In this document: positions 53,328 through 62,051 of the stretch, one piece after another | How positions within the stretch are numbered: the stretch's first letter is position 1 | How the letters are laid out: every line of letters starts with the position of its first letter | Assembly: GCA_017559135.1 (NCBI GenBank) | Contig: JAFYSZ010000024.1 | Span: 108,590 to 172,589, forward strand | Direction: 5' to 3' | From: Bacteroidales bacterium | Lineage (GTDB): Bacteria > Bacteroidota > Bacteroidia > Bacteroidales > P3 | Length of the DNA stretch: 64,000 nucleotides | The notes under the pieces: model-generated | Database searches by the model: none | Told to the model about the DNA's origin: nothing | The model's input: the letters and a program-made list of their open reading frames with translations, nothing else | Program-made: the position numbers and the translations under genes

Positions 53328-55277
53328 ATGAAATCAATAGTAATCAGACAGCTTACCCTGCTTAACTTCAAGGGTATTCGCAATTTGACGGTGGATTTCG
53401 ATTTGAGCGAAACGAACATTTTCGGCTACAACGGCACCGGCAAGACAACCATTTTCGATGCGTTCACGTGGCTTCTTTTCGGCAAAGACAGCAAAGACCG
53501 AAAAGACTTCAACATCAAGACGCTGGACGCTAACAATCAGCCAATCGAGCGCATACCTCACGAGGTTACCGCTTGTATCGAGGTAAACGGAGAGGAAATC
53601 AATCTGAAAAAGTGCTACAACGAAGTATGGACCAAGAAGAGAGGTTCAGCCGTTGAGACATTTAACGGACACAGCGTAGAGTGCTTCTACAACGATGTTC
53701 CTTGCAGTGTTACCGAATACGCAAAGAAGATTGCTGAATTGTGCGATGAGCAGGTTTTCAAGCTCATTACCAATCCGCTCTACTTCACTGCACAGAAAAA
53801 AGACTATCAGCGCACAATGCTGTTCCGTCTTGCCGGTGATGTAACCAATGACGATGTGCTGGCACGCTATCCCGAATTTACTGATCTTGTGATAATGCTT
53901 TCGGGTAAGACGCTTGAAGAACTTAAACGTGAGGTTCAGAGTAAGAAGCGTAAAATCAAGGACGGCATCGACAATATCCCTGCTCGTATTGACGAGCGCA
54001 AGAGAGATATGCCCGAAACGCAGGACTGGGGCAAGCTCGAAGCGGAGATTACAGAATTGGAGCGACAACTGGCCGACATTGACGGACAGATAGCAGACCG
54101 CTCGAAGTCCTACAACGAACTGACCAAGCAGAAGCAGGAAATCGCACGCCAGTTGTCAAAGGTTAAAAGCGACATTACGGCTCGTGAGTACGATCTGAAA
54201 GACAAACTGCTTGCTGAATACAATCAAGGCAAGAGAGAGAACGAGAACGCTGTTCAGCGAGTGGCTACGCTTAACAACGAGCGAAGATACAAAACAATCT
54301 CGCTCCAGCGTGCAGAAAAGGAACTTGCCGACTATCAAGCAGAGAGAGCTGTGTTACTTGAAGAGTGGCACAATATCAAATCTGAAACACAGGTAATCGA
54401 TGATGATATTTTCTATTGTCCTGTTTGCAAGCGTCCGCTTGATGAAAGCGATATTGAAGCGAAAAAGGAACAAATGAGGACGGAGTTTAACGCAACCATT
54501 TCTCGCAAGCTGGAAAGAAACAAGTCAAAGGGTATGGAGATTAAGGCTGCCATTGAAGCCAAAGAAGCCGAAATCACCACAATCAATAACGATATCTTCA
54601 ATATCGATAACGAGATTGCACAGATTACTGCAAGCAAGACATACAACACTGTTCCTGCTATGCCAGACATTGCCCCAGCCATTAACGCAGACAGAACAAT
54701 TATTGAGTTGCGTAACAAGGCTGCTGACCTTCAGAATCAGTTAGACCAAGAAATAACCTTGCCAGCTACAAACGACCTCACAGAGCGTAAGCATATCATC
54801 GAGGATAATATCAGAGCTAACAAGGTTTGGCTTGCTGACAGAGATCGCATCGTTGCCAACAACAAGCGTATAGCAGAACTGGAAAAGGAATACACCGAGA
54901 GCCAATCACAGCTTGCAGAGTTAGAGGGTGTGGAATACAATATCCAACAGTTCAGCAAGGCACGTATCGAGCAAGTGGAAAGCCGTATAAACGGAATGTT
55001 CAATCTTGTAAAGTTCAAAATGTTTGAACAGCAAATAAACGGTGGAGAGATTGAGACGTGCGAAGCTACGGTAAACGGTGTTCCGTTCTCCGATCTTAAC
55101 GATGCAATGAAAATCAATGCCGGTCTTGATATCATAAATGCCATATCACGAGCTAATGGCATTGTCGCTCCTATTTTCATAGACAATAGAGAGAGTGTCT
55201 GTGAAATCGTATCAGGATTGGCTCAAATAGTAAATCTTATTGTGGATGCTAATTGCAAAACACTTAAAATCGAATAA
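53328..55277 (+). CDS. SbcC/RAD50-like AAA ATPase of phage type
   Basis: A 649-residue SMC-like ATPase. Walker A is GYNGTGKTT at 33-41; long coiled-coil arms (about 195-350 and 375-560) flank a zinc-hook-type CxxC at Cys364/Cys367 (FYCPVCKRPLDE); the C-terminal head carries KINAGLDIINAI (signature-like) and Walker B with Asp619 and Glu622 (PIFIDNRES). This is the reduced phage form of SbcC; no SbcD nuclease is adjacent, but an MBL-fold protein follows RecT. It would process DNA ends for recombination. GC content is distinctly above the host rows. Confidence 0.85.
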   Translation: MKSIVIRQLTLLNFKGIRNLTVDFDLSETNIFGYNGTGKTTIFDAFTWLLFGKDSKDRKDFNIKTLDANNQPIERIPHEVTACIEVNGEEINLKKCYNEVWTKKRGSAVETFNGHSVECFYNDVPCSVTEYAKKIAELCDEQVFKLITNPLYFTAQKKDYQRTMLFRLAGDVTNDDVLARYPEFTDLVIMLSGKTLEELKREVQSKKRKIKDGIDNIPARIDERKRDMPETQDWGKLEAEITELERQLADIDGQIADRSKSYNELTKQKQEIARQLSKVKSDITAREYDLKDKLLAEYNQGKRENENAVQRVATLNNERRYKTISLQRAEKELADYQAERAVLLEEWHNIKSETQVIDDDIFYCPVCKRPLDESDIEAKKEQMRTEFNATISRKLERNKSKGMEIKAAIEAKEAEITTINNDIFNIDNEIAQITASKTYNTVPAMPDIAPAINADRTIIELRNKAADLQNQLDQEITLPATNDLTERKHIIEDNIRANKVWLADRDRIVANNKRIAELEKEYTESQSQLAELEGVEYNIQQFSKARIEQVESRINGMFNLVKFKMFEQQINGGEIETCEATVNGVPFSDLNDAMKINAGLDIINAISRANGIVAPIFIDNRESVCEIVSGLAQIVNLIVDANCKTLKIE

Positions 55278-55296
55278 CAATAATAAAAATAAAATA

Positions 55297-56223
55297 ATGG
55301 AATCGAAAAACAAACAACAGCAGACAGCTCCAAGTGGTAATGTAATTGCTCGCTTTGAAAATATCTCGGAGCAAGTTCTTAATAAGATAGAGAAGTTTCA
55401 GGCAGATGGTGGTCTTACACTTCCTGCAAACTATTCTGTCGAAAACCATATGAAGAGTGCTTGGCTCATTCTTCAATCAACCAAAGATCGAGACAACCGC
55501 CCTGCACTGGAAGTATGTACCAAAGACAGTATCGCAAACGCATTGTTCGATATGGTTCTTCAAGGTCTCGCAGTGAGTAAGAATCAAGGTTATTTCATTG
55601 TGTATGGTAACAAGTTAGAATTTCAGCGATCCTACTTCGGTACCGTGGCACTGGCAAAACGTGTCGGTGGTATCAAGCATGAGCCTATCGCCAACGTGAT
55701 TTATGAGGGAGACGAGTTTGTCTATTCGATCGATCCGAACACTGCAAGAATTCAAATCATCAAGCACGAGCAGAAGATTGAGAATATCGACAACACCAAA
55801 ATCAAGGCTGCATACGCTCTGATTGTTCGTCCAGACGGTACAACTCAGGTAACCATTATGTCTATGCAACAAATACATGCATCGTGGCAACAAGGGGCAA
55901 CAAAGGGTAATTCTCCTGCTCATAAGAATTTTCCAGAAGAAATGGCGAAAAAGACCGTTATCGGTCGTACTTGCAAGATGATTATCAACTCTTCCGATGA
56001 TGCGTGGCTCTATGAGGGCAAGAACGATGAAATGGACGTTGATGTAGCGTCTAAACAGCGTGAAGCTTTACTGAACACAGGGAAAACTGTTGTTGATACA
56101 CAGGAAGCCGACTATGAAGATATTACGAACAAAGAAAATGAGTGTCAGACGTCTATAAATACACTACAAGAACCTACATCAGATACAATACCAGTAGAGG
56201 AAGAAGAGGGACCCGGTTACTAA
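55297..56223 (+). CDS. recT: RecT-family single-strand annealing protein
   Basis: A 308-residue protein matching RecT: SAWLILQSTKDRDNRPALEVCTKDSIANALFDMVLQGLAVSKNQGYFIVYGNKLEFQRSYFGTVALAKRV is the conserved core, and the acidic, flexible C-terminus is typical. It anneals single-stranded DNA in homologous recombination. I chose ATG 55297; the upstream reading overlaps the SbcC-like gene. No RecE exonuclease is adjacent; instead the SbcC-like ATPase and an MBL-fold hydrolase flank it. Confidence 0.88.
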   Translation: MESKNKQQQTAPSGNVIARFENISEQVLNKIEKFQADGGLTLPANYSVENHMKSAWLILQSTKDRDNRPALEVCTKDSIANALFDMVLQGLAVSKNQGYFIVYGNKLEFQRSYFGTVALAKRVGGIKHEPIANVIYEGDEFVYSIDPNTARIQIIKHEQKIENIDNTKIKAAYALIVRPDGTTQVTIMSMQQIHASWQQGATKGNSPAHKNFPEEMAKKTVIGRTCKMIINSSDDAWLYEGKNDEMDVDVASKQREALLNTGKTVVDTQEADYEDITNKENECQTSINTLQEPTSDTIPVEEEEGPGY

Positions 56224-56238
56224 TAAATCAATACAGCA

Positions 56239-56976
56239 ATGAAACTACACATTATCGGAAGCAACTCATTTGGCAACTGCTACATTTTAGAGACCGTATC
56301 AGAAGCTCTAATCATTGAAGCTGGGGTACGAATGTCGAACGTGAAAAAGGCTCTCAAATGGCAAATGAGAAAGGTTGTCGGGGCTGTTATCACTCACGAA
56401 CACAACGACCATTCCGGTTATGTCACCGAAATGGTTGCTTCCGGGGTGTTGGTTCTTGCGCTCGAAGATGTTTTCAAGTCTCACAAACTGGCAGGAAAAC
56501 CGTTCACAAAGAGCATCGTTCCGAATAAGGGTTACAAGGTCGGAAATTTCAAGATTTTTGCGGTGCTTGTAAAGCACGATGTTCCTTGTCTGGGTTATAT
56601 CATAAGCCACCCCGAAATGGGAAAGCTCCTCTTCTTGACAGATACAATCACGCTGGACGTTTGCGTTTCCGGTCTCAATCACATAATGATTGAAGCCAAC
56701 TATGCTGACGACATAGTGGAGCAGAACATTGCCAGTGGAGCAATGCCCGAAGCAATGAGACCGAGACTTCTAAACTCACATATGGAGATAGAGCAGACAA
56801 AAGCCATTCTTGCAGAAAACGATTTGTCGCAAGTTGATAACATCGTGCTGATACATCTTTCAGACGGTAATTCGGATGAAGAACGATTCGTTAGAGAAGT
56901 ACGACAGCTAACAGGAAAGCCAGTATATGCGGCTTGTGCAGGAATGACCATTGATTTATCCAAAGAACCATATTGA
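56239..56976 (+). CDS. MBL-fold metallohydrolase
   Basis: A 245-residue metallo-beta-lactamase-fold protein. Metal ligands: HxHxDH at His53, His55, Asp57, His58 (THEHNDHSG), then VKHDVPCLGYII, the DTITLDVC aspartate and SHMEIEQTKA. It resembles YycJ/PhnP-type phosphodiesterases or exonucleases. MBL proteins of this kind often sit next to recT in Bacteroidota and Firmicutes phages, so it may supply the nuclease for recombination; this is inference from position. Starts 15 bases after the recT stop. Confidence 0.82.
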   Translation: MKLHIIGSNSFGNCYILETVSEALIIEAGVRMSNVKKALKWQMRKVVGAVITHEHNDHSGYVTEMVASGVLVLALEDVFKSHKLAGKPFTKSIVPNKGYKVGNFKIFAVLVKHDVPCLGYIISHPEMGKLLFLTDTITLDVCVSGLNHIMIEANYADDIVEQNIASGAMPEAMRPRLLNSHMEIEQTKAILAENDLSQVDNIVLIHLSDGNSDEERFVREVRQLTGKPVYAACAGMTIDLSKEPY

Positions 56977-56977
56977 T

Positions 56978-57403
56978 ATGAAGATACTGATAGATAAAGT
57001 AAACGGCTACTATAACTTACAACACATTGACGCATTCTTTCGTGCTACTGGAAACGGTTCGTATATGTTGTCAATCACTAAACACCGAAGAGGACGTACA
57101 TTAAACCAAAACGAATATCTGTGGGGTTGTGTGTATCCTATTCTGTTAGATGGGTTGCTTGATGCAGGCTGGGAGTTCACATCCTGCGAGCAAGTTCACG
57201 AGTTCTTCAAAAAGATGATTACACAAGACAAAGTAGTAAATTATCATACAGGAGAAATTGTCGAAATTCCTAACTCAACAGCTACAATGGATGCACAGCA
57301 ATTCTCAACATATATTGATAAGTTACGAGAATATGCAGAAGAATTTCTTAATGTAAGTATTCCATACCCAGATAAGGATTGGAGAATAAAGCAAAAACGA
57401 TGA
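56978..57403 (+). CDS. Phage recombination protein, possibly NinB/Orf-like
   Basis: A 141-residue protein: MKILIDKVNGYYNLQHIDAFF, then KHRRGRTLNQNEYLWGCVYPILLDGLLDAGWEFTSCEQVHEFFKKMIT. The RTxNQNxYLWGxVYPxL block resembles NinB/Orf-type proteins, which help load recombinases on SSB-coated DNA. The match is moderate and I could not align the C-terminus. ATG at 56978 directly follows the MBL stop, and its own stop overlaps the next start, so it is tightly coupled. Confidence 0.5.
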   Translation: MKILIDKVNGYYNLQHIDAFFRATGNGSYMLSITKHRRGRTLNQNEYLWGCVYPILLDGLLDAGWEFTSCEQVHEFFKKMITQDKVVNYHTGEIVEIPNSTATMDAQQFSTYIDKLREYAEEFLNVSIPYPDKDWRIKQKR

Positions 57404-57594
57404 TAGTATTACCGAATTACATTGTGCAGAAACTTATACGGTATTTACCATTAATTCTCGATAATATGGATAAGGAAACGATGAGAAAGAGTGTGCGATT
57501 ACAAAATGCCGTGAGATTAACAAAAATTTGTATTAACCGATTAAAAAAGATTGAAAATGAGCGATATAAAAATAAAAAAACAGAACGTTCTTGA
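57400..57594 (+). CDS. Small basic helical protein
   Basis: A 64-residue protein, not recognised: MIVLPNYIVQKLIRYLPLILDN and a basic, lysine-rich tail (RLKKIENERYKNKKTERS). Its ATG overlaps the previous TGA, and its end overlaps the next start by 38 bases, typical of tightly packed phage early genes. The basic tail may bind nucleic acid. No other function is visible. Confidence 0.55.
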   Translation: MIVLPNYIVQKLIRYLPLILDNMDKETMRKSVRLQNAVRLTKICINRLKKIENERYKNKKTERS

Positions 57595-58117
57595 TGCTTA
57601 CAGGAACGCAAGTGACGAACAGAGAGAGTTGCTGGAGCATTTGTTTGGCAGAGATGTATGCAAACCGTTAGATGTCAGAGAACGTATCAAGACATTTGCC
57701 GATGCAGCACAAGCAGTAGGTATTGATGACCCAGAAGAATGGGAAGAACATTATTCAAATTTAGAACCTGATATACTGGCTTACTTAAAGCTCCGTATCA
57801 TAACAAAGGCTCTCAATGAGGGCTGGGAACCAAAGTTCATTCCAGGCGAATATCGCTGGGCACCTTATTTCCTACTCTACACCAAAGAGGAAATTGAAAA
57901 GATAGATGCAGAGAAAAAGGCTCGTGTGGTCTTTCGGTCGGTCAGCAATGCGTACGCGAGTGGCGGTGTGTCGTGTGCGTATGCGAATTACGATTCCGCT
58001 TACGTGTTTGCGAACATCGGGTCTCGTCTTGCCTTCAAGAGTGAGGAACTGGCTGAATACGCAGGAAAGCAGTTCACAGAGATTTACGCTGACTTCATCT
58101 TCAAAGCGGAGGAATAA
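57557..58117 (+). CDS. Conserved phage-type protein of unknown function
   Basis: A 186-residue protein. No family is named. It has a helical acidic N-terminal half (DEQRELLEHLFGRDVCKPLDVRERIKTFADAAQAVG) and a C-terminal segment with GWEPKFIPGEYRWAPYFLLYTKEEIEK and an unusual SNAYASGGVSCAYANYDSAYVFANIGSRLAFKSEELAEYAG. The W-x-P-x-F and RWAPYF motifs look familiar from other Bacteroidota phages, but the function is unknown. I chose ATG 57557 rather than the TTG two codons before it. Confidence 0.6.
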   Translation: MSDIKIKKQNVLDAYRNASDEQRELLEHLFGRDVCKPLDVRERIKTFADAAQAVGIDDPEEWEEHYSNLEPDILAYLKLRIITKALNEGWEPKFIPGEYRWAPYFLLYTKEEIEKIDAEKKARVVFRSVSNAYASGGVSCAYANYDSAYVFANIGSRLAFKSEELAEYAGKQFTEIYADFIFKAEE

Positions 58118-58119
58118 TT

Positions 58120-58998
58120 ATGGCAAAGGAAAAAGTAAAGGTCGAGACCAGAAAAGACGAGGTGCGTTATTTCACAAGCGAACCGAAAGAAATGCTGAAC
58201 AAATATCTTGTTGCCGATGTGCTTCAAAAGTGGACCGATGATTATATGGACGAGGATACGCAGGAAGTAGTATCAATCGAGAGAACGCAGAAACTTTTTG
58301 AAAAGGGTCGATTGATTGACCAAGACCTTTTGACACAAATCCAATTCCACATTCAGGCTGGTTCAATCAGACAGGTGGAAGTGAGCAACCAGAAGCGTTT
58401 AGCGTTCGAGTGTCAGAATACCCATCTATATCCGTGGCAGGCACAAGCCGAAATCGGTGGTAAGAAATACAAGTTCTTGTTTTATGCGAGCGGTATTTCA
58501 AACGTAATCGAGATTTTGAACGACTATATCGAGTTGAACTACGCCTCGGGATTTACCCTTGTAATGGCAAAGGAAATGGACTCTTGCATCATTCTTACCG
58601 ACAATTTCGAGAAGCAAAAGGTTGATTTGGAAAAAGCATATCTGAAAGACGAAATATCACTGGAAGAATATGTTGAAGCCAAAGACGGTGCCAAAGGTGA
58701 GGACGAGGAAATCAAGGAAAAGAAGTTCTACCAGTTGGAGGTTAAGATAACCTATTCGGACGACATCGAGACAACACAGAACTTCATTGTTCACACATTC
58801 GACACAGATCGTGCGATGATGATTATCTCCCACTACTTGAAAACGTGGGAAGAGAAGATTCAAAAGGAACACGAGGAAAAGGGTTACAGCAAGTATGAGA
58901 TTAGAGACTTCAACCTGTGCATCGAGAAAGCAGGACCAATGCCGGTTGGTGCTTTCGTTCCAAAGGAGTTCACAATGGCATACAACGAACCTCAATAA
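58120..58998 (+). CDS. Phage protein of unknown function, 292 residues
   Basis: A 292-residue acidic protein starting MAKEKVKVETRKDEVRYF, with two likely alpha/beta regions (about 20-130, and about 205-285 with KFYQLEVKITYSDDIETTQNFIVHTFDTDRAMMIISHYL) joined by a glutamate-rich linker (KAYLKDEISLEEYVEAKDGAKGEDEEIKEK). No enzymatic motif. It starts 2 bases after the previous stop. Followed by a 26-base hairpin before the next gene. Confidence 0.65.
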   Translation: MAKEKVKVETRKDEVRYFTSEPKEMLNKYLVADVLQKWTDDYMDEDTQEVVSIERTQKLFEKGRLIDQDLLTQIQFHIQAGSIRQVEVSNQKRLAFECQNTHLYPWQAQAEIGGKKYKFLFYASGISNVIEILNDYIELNYASGFTLVMAKEMDSCIILTDNFEKQKVDLEKAYLKDEISLEEYVEAKDGAKGEDEEIKEKKFYQLEVKITYSDDIETTQNFIVHTFDTDRAMMIISHYLKTWEEKIQKEHEEKGYSKYEIRDFNLCIEKAGPMPVGAFVPKEFTMAYNEPQ

Positions 58999-59007
58999 TC
59001 TAACACT

Positions 59008-59033
59008 CCCAGTCCCAAATGTATGGGACTGGG
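59008..59033 (+). promoter_or_regulatory. GC-rich hairpin without T-run inside the early operon
   Basis: CCCAGTCCCA (59008-59017) pairs perfectly with TGGGACTGGG (59024-59033) around AATGTA, extended by one A-T pair outside (59007/59034), and no T-run follows. It sits 15 bases before the start codon at 59049; possible RNA-processing, mRNA-stability or translational control element. Confidence 0.7.
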
Positions 59034-59048
59034 ATAAACCAAGAATCA

Positions 59049-59693
59049 ATGGCAAAAGATAAGATGATATTCCATAAGAAGTGGAGAGATGCTATCAAAG
59101 ACCTTCCGGCAGAAGCAAGGTTGGAAGTGTATGATGCTATTGGGCAATATGCTTTTGATGATAAAGTTCAAGAGTTTGTGTCTCCGATGGCTAAAATGGC
59201 TTTCGTTTTCATTAAAGTAGACATCGACACCACTACTAAACGACAAGATGAAATATCTATTAAGAGGAGACTTGCAGGAAAAAAAGGTGGTAAAGCGAAG
59301 ATAAACGCAAAATCAAAGAATAAAAACAAAGTAATATCAATTGCAGAAACTACACAATCTTTACCCGAACCGCCAAAACAAGAAGTTCAGCAAAAAGCCG
59401 TAATAAACAAAAAGCCAATAAAAAAACAATATGCGGAATATGTACTTCTCACCGAAGAAGAATATCAAAATCTTGTCAATCAATACGGAGAAGATGCTAG
59501 CCAATGGATGATAACAAAACTCGACAATTACAAAGCATCTTCCGGGAAAAAATACAAATCCGATTATAGGGCAATTCTTAATTGGGTAGTAGAAGATTTT
59601 TATAAAACAAAAGGATATGGAAGTAAAAACACCGGACGAGCTACGGAAATTGCTCAATGCCCAAGTGAATCAACATATTCAAGCACGCTTTAA
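59049..59693 (+). CDS. Replication-organiser-like protein (DUF6291-type)
   Basis: A 214-residue protein. N-terminal module MAKDKMIFHKKWRDAIKDLPAEARLEVYDAIGQYAFDD (DUF6291-like, residues 1-75), a basic linker (RRLAGKKGGKAKINAKSKNKNK), and a C-terminal segment YVLLTEEEYQNLVNQYGEDASQWMITKLDNYKASSGKKYKSDYRAILNWVVEDFY of the type seen in phage replisome organisers next to DnaC-like loaders. It would open the element origin. I chose ATG 59049. It overlaps the DnaC-like gene by 77 bases in another frame. Confidence 0.75.
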   Translation: MAKDKMIFHKKWRDAIKDLPAEARLEVYDAIGQYAFDDKVQEFVSPMAKMAFVFIKVDIDTTTKRQDEISIKRRLAGKKGGKAKINAKSKNKNKVISIAETTQSLPEPPKQEVQQKAVINKKPIKKQYAEYVLLTEEEYQNLVNQYGEDASQWMITKLDNYKASSGKKYKSDYRAILNWVVEDFYKTKGYGSKNTGRATEIAQCPSESTYSSTL

Positions 59694-60273
59694 GCTGCCG
59701 AATATTAAACAAGAAGATTTAGAACAGATGCTTCTGAATTGCTATGAAGCAGAAGTTGTTAAGAGACGAATGAAATTGATACAAGACAATGTAACAGAGG
59801 GAAGGATAAAAAAAGTCGCTAAGTGGCTTACAGGAGAATATAAGACTGGATTATTATTATACGGAGCTTCTTGTGGAACAGGAAAAACAACCATAGCTAA
59901 TGCTATCTGCACTTTAATTAGCTATATATATGACGGTTCATATACCGGGAGAAAGAATGTGTATAAAACGACCGCGATAAACTTAGTCAAATTATATAGT
60001 GACAACCCGGATGAATATCGTTCTATGGCTAATAAAGAATTGTTATTTATAGACGATTTAGGTGTAGAAGCTGTAAATATCAAGGTTTATGGTAATGAGT
60101 TCTCTCCCGTTACAGAGTTGCTATATAACAGATATGATAGAAATTTAGTAACGATTTTAACGAGTAATCTATCTGATGAACAGATGAAAGATAGATACGG
60201 AGCAAGAATAGATGATAGACTCAGAGAAATGTTTGATAAGATACATTTTCAAGGACCAAGTTATAGAAAGTAA
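59617..60273 (+). CDS. DnaC/DnaI-like helicase loader
   Basis: A 218-residue AAA ATPase. Walker A GASCGTGKTT (83-92), Walker B LLFIDDLG (Asp146/Asp147), sensor segment VTILTSNLSDEQMKDRYGARIDDRLREM. It matches DnaC/IstB-type loaders that place the host replicative helicase on the element origin. Its start lies inside the upstream organiser gene, so the two are translationally coupled. Strongly AT-rich compared with the SbcC-like gene. Confidence 0.87.
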   Translation: MEVKTPDELRKLLNAQVNQHIQARFKLPNIKQEDLEQMLLNCYEAEVVKRRMKLIQDNVTEGRIKKVAKWLTGEYKTGLLLYGASCGTGKTTIANAICTLISYIYDGSYTGRKNVYKTTAINLVKLYSDNPDEYRSMANKELLFIDDLGVEAVNIKVYGNEFSPVTELLYNRYDRNLVTILTSNLSDEQMKDRYGARIDDRLREMFDKIHFQGPSYRK

Positions 60274-60294
60274 ACGAATAAACGCAATAACGAT

Positions 60295-60729
60295 ATGAGT
60301 AATTCAATTAACACAGTCAAGCAAGCCATAAAGAGCTATCTTGACAATAGAGCAAAGACAGATGAATTGTTTGCAGTGGCTTATGCTAAGCCAAATAAAA
60401 ACATCAATGAATGCTTTGACTATATTTTAGGAGAAGCGAAGAAACAAGGAAACGCAGTATATCTTCCTGACGAAGTGGTGTTCGGCTGGGCTGTTCACTA
60501 CTACGATGAGGACGACATCAAAATAAACAAACTACCAGCCAATGCGAAAGTAACTGCTAAAACCAGTGTAGAACTTTCAGAAGATGACAAAGAAAAAGCA
60601 CGAGAAATAGCTTTGCAGGAGTATAAGCAACAATGTATCAATAAACTTTTGGAAGAGAAGAAAGCAAAAGCTAAAAGAGCGAGTGAAAAAATAAATCAAG
60701 TATCACAACCTAATCTATTTGGCTTATGA
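60295..60729 (+). CDS. PcfK-like protein
   Basis: A 144-residue protein with the PcfK-type pattern: KSYLDNRAKTDELFAVAYAKPNKNINECFDYILGEAKKQGNAVYLPDEVVFGWAVHYYDEDDIKI, then a Lys/Glu-rich tail and a short C-terminus NQVSQPNLFGL. PcfK was first named in the conjugative plasmid pCF10; homologues are common in phages and integrative elements of Bacteroidota, next to a PcfJ-like gene as here (4-base ATGA overlap). The biochemical role is not established. Confidence 0.75.
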   Translation: MSNSINTVKQAIKSYLDNRAKTDELFAVAYAKPNKNINECFDYILGEAKKQGNAVYLPDEVVFGWAVHYYDEDDIKINKLPANAKVTAKTSVELSEDDKEKAREIALQEYKQQCINKLLEEKKAKAKRASEKINQVSQPNLFGL

Positions 60730-62051
60730 TTCCCAAAACCAAACAGCAAAAACATATAATTGATTTGCATGGTAAATTACCAGCAATAACAGAAAAACAA
60801 AAACAATGGGCTTTTAACAACTGTTTCGATAAAAAGGGATTTCATTCCAAAGGTTCAGTATGGTGTCTGCATTGTGGAGAGGTGTTTAAGATGGATACTT
60901 CTGAGTTGATGATTTCAGTAGTAGGTGATAAAGCTATTTGTCCCAAGTGTGGTACACTCTTAAAGTTGGAGAATAGTAGAAAGACAAAATATAAAGAAAG
61001 TTGGTACTATTCAATCATCACGAGAATAGAAGACTATCAAGTATGCAGACACTTTGTAGTTGAGAAAACAATGAGTAAATACACTCAATGTTTGAAAGAA
61101 CCCTATTACTGGATACAAGAAGCAGTACAGAATTGGATAGATAAGAAAGGCAAAGAAACAATAGTTGCTAGACCTTGCAAGTGTATTCCGAGAGTGTACG
61201 ATGCGTGGAATTTTGCAAAACCTATGGAAATACGTCTCAGAGGACATTCGCTTTATTATCACACACATGATAAATATGATATAGATGCGAAACACATATA
61301 TCCATATCGTAACATCATTCCTCAACTTAAACGTAATGGTTATACGGGGCATTTTCACGGCATTTCTTGCAGTGAGTTATTCAAATTATTGTTGAGCGAT
61401 AAAGAAGCCGAAATACTGGCCAAAAACAAACAATACGACCTACTTCGTTACAAATGGAAAAGAAATTATAAAGAAGTTTGTGTGCCCTTTTCTCATTCTC
61501 TTAGGATAGCGAATAAAAACAAGTATATAATCAAAGATGCTTCAATGTGGATAGATTATCTCCATTTGTTGAACCATTTCAACCTTGACACTCATAATGC
61601 ACACTATGTGTGTCCGAAGAACCTCAAAGCTGAACACGATAGATTATTGGCACGAAAACAACGTATTGAAGCGAAAAAGGAACTTAAAAAAAGAATAGCA
61701 GAAGCACAAAAGTGGGAAGCCAAGTACCAGGAGACCAAAGGAAAGTTCTTCGGTATTTGTTTCGGAAATGAGGATATCGTTATTACGGTTATCCAGTCGG
61801 TCGCTGAAATGGCAGAAGAGGGACAGGCGATGCACCATTGCGTGTACTCTATGGAGTATTACAAGAAACCTAACAGCCTAATTCTATCAGCGAAAGATAA
61901 AGCAGGAAATCGCATCGAGACAATAGAAATCGACCTCAAAACCTTTAAGGTGGTACAAAGTCGTGGAGTGTGCAACAAGAACACCGAGCAACACGATGAG
62001 ATTGTGAAACTGGTTCAAGATAACATTAAACTCATAAAACAAGCAGCGTGA
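60726..62051 (+). CDS. PcfJ-like protein
   Basis: A 441-residue protein. An N-terminal zinc-ribbon-like module has Cys47, Cys50, Cys72 and Cys75 (WCLHCGEVF, ICPKCGTLL), a middle part of about 80-340 is helical and basic, and the C-terminal domain contains MHHCV (369-373) in the PcfJ-family GQAMHHCVYSMEYY segment. The function is unknown. Base composition changes within the gene, from 30 % GC in 61261-61320 to 42 % in 61921-61980, which suggests recombination near 61600. Its stop overlaps the next start. Confidence 0.78.
   Translation: MIPKTKQQKHIIDLHGKLPAITEKQKQWAFNNCFDKKGFHSKGSVWCLHCGEVFKMDTSELMISVVGDKAICPKCGTLLKLENSRKTKYKESWYYSIITRIEDYQVCRHFVVEKTMSKYTQCLKEPYYWIQEAVQNWIDKKGKETIVARPCKCIPRVYDAWNFAKPMEIRLRGHSLYYHTHDKYDIDAKHIYPYRNIIPQLKRNGYTGHFHGISCSELFKLLLSDKEAEILAKNKQYDLLRYKWKRNYKEVCVPFSHSLRIANKNKYIIKDASMWIDYLHLLNHFNLDTHNAHYVCPKNLKAEHDRLLARKQRIEAKKELKKRIAEAQKWEAKYQETKGKFFGICFGNEDIVITVIQSVAEMAEEGQAMHHCVYSMEYYKKPNSLILSAKDKAGNRIETIEIDLKTFKVVQSRGVCNKNTEQHDEIVKLVQDNIKLIKQAA

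Noticed and set aside
53646..54068. Minus-strand open frame inside the SbcC-like gene (similarly 54737-55186)
   Set aside because: Antisense to a convincing SMC-like ATPase and without any motif of its own; a product of the higher GC content.
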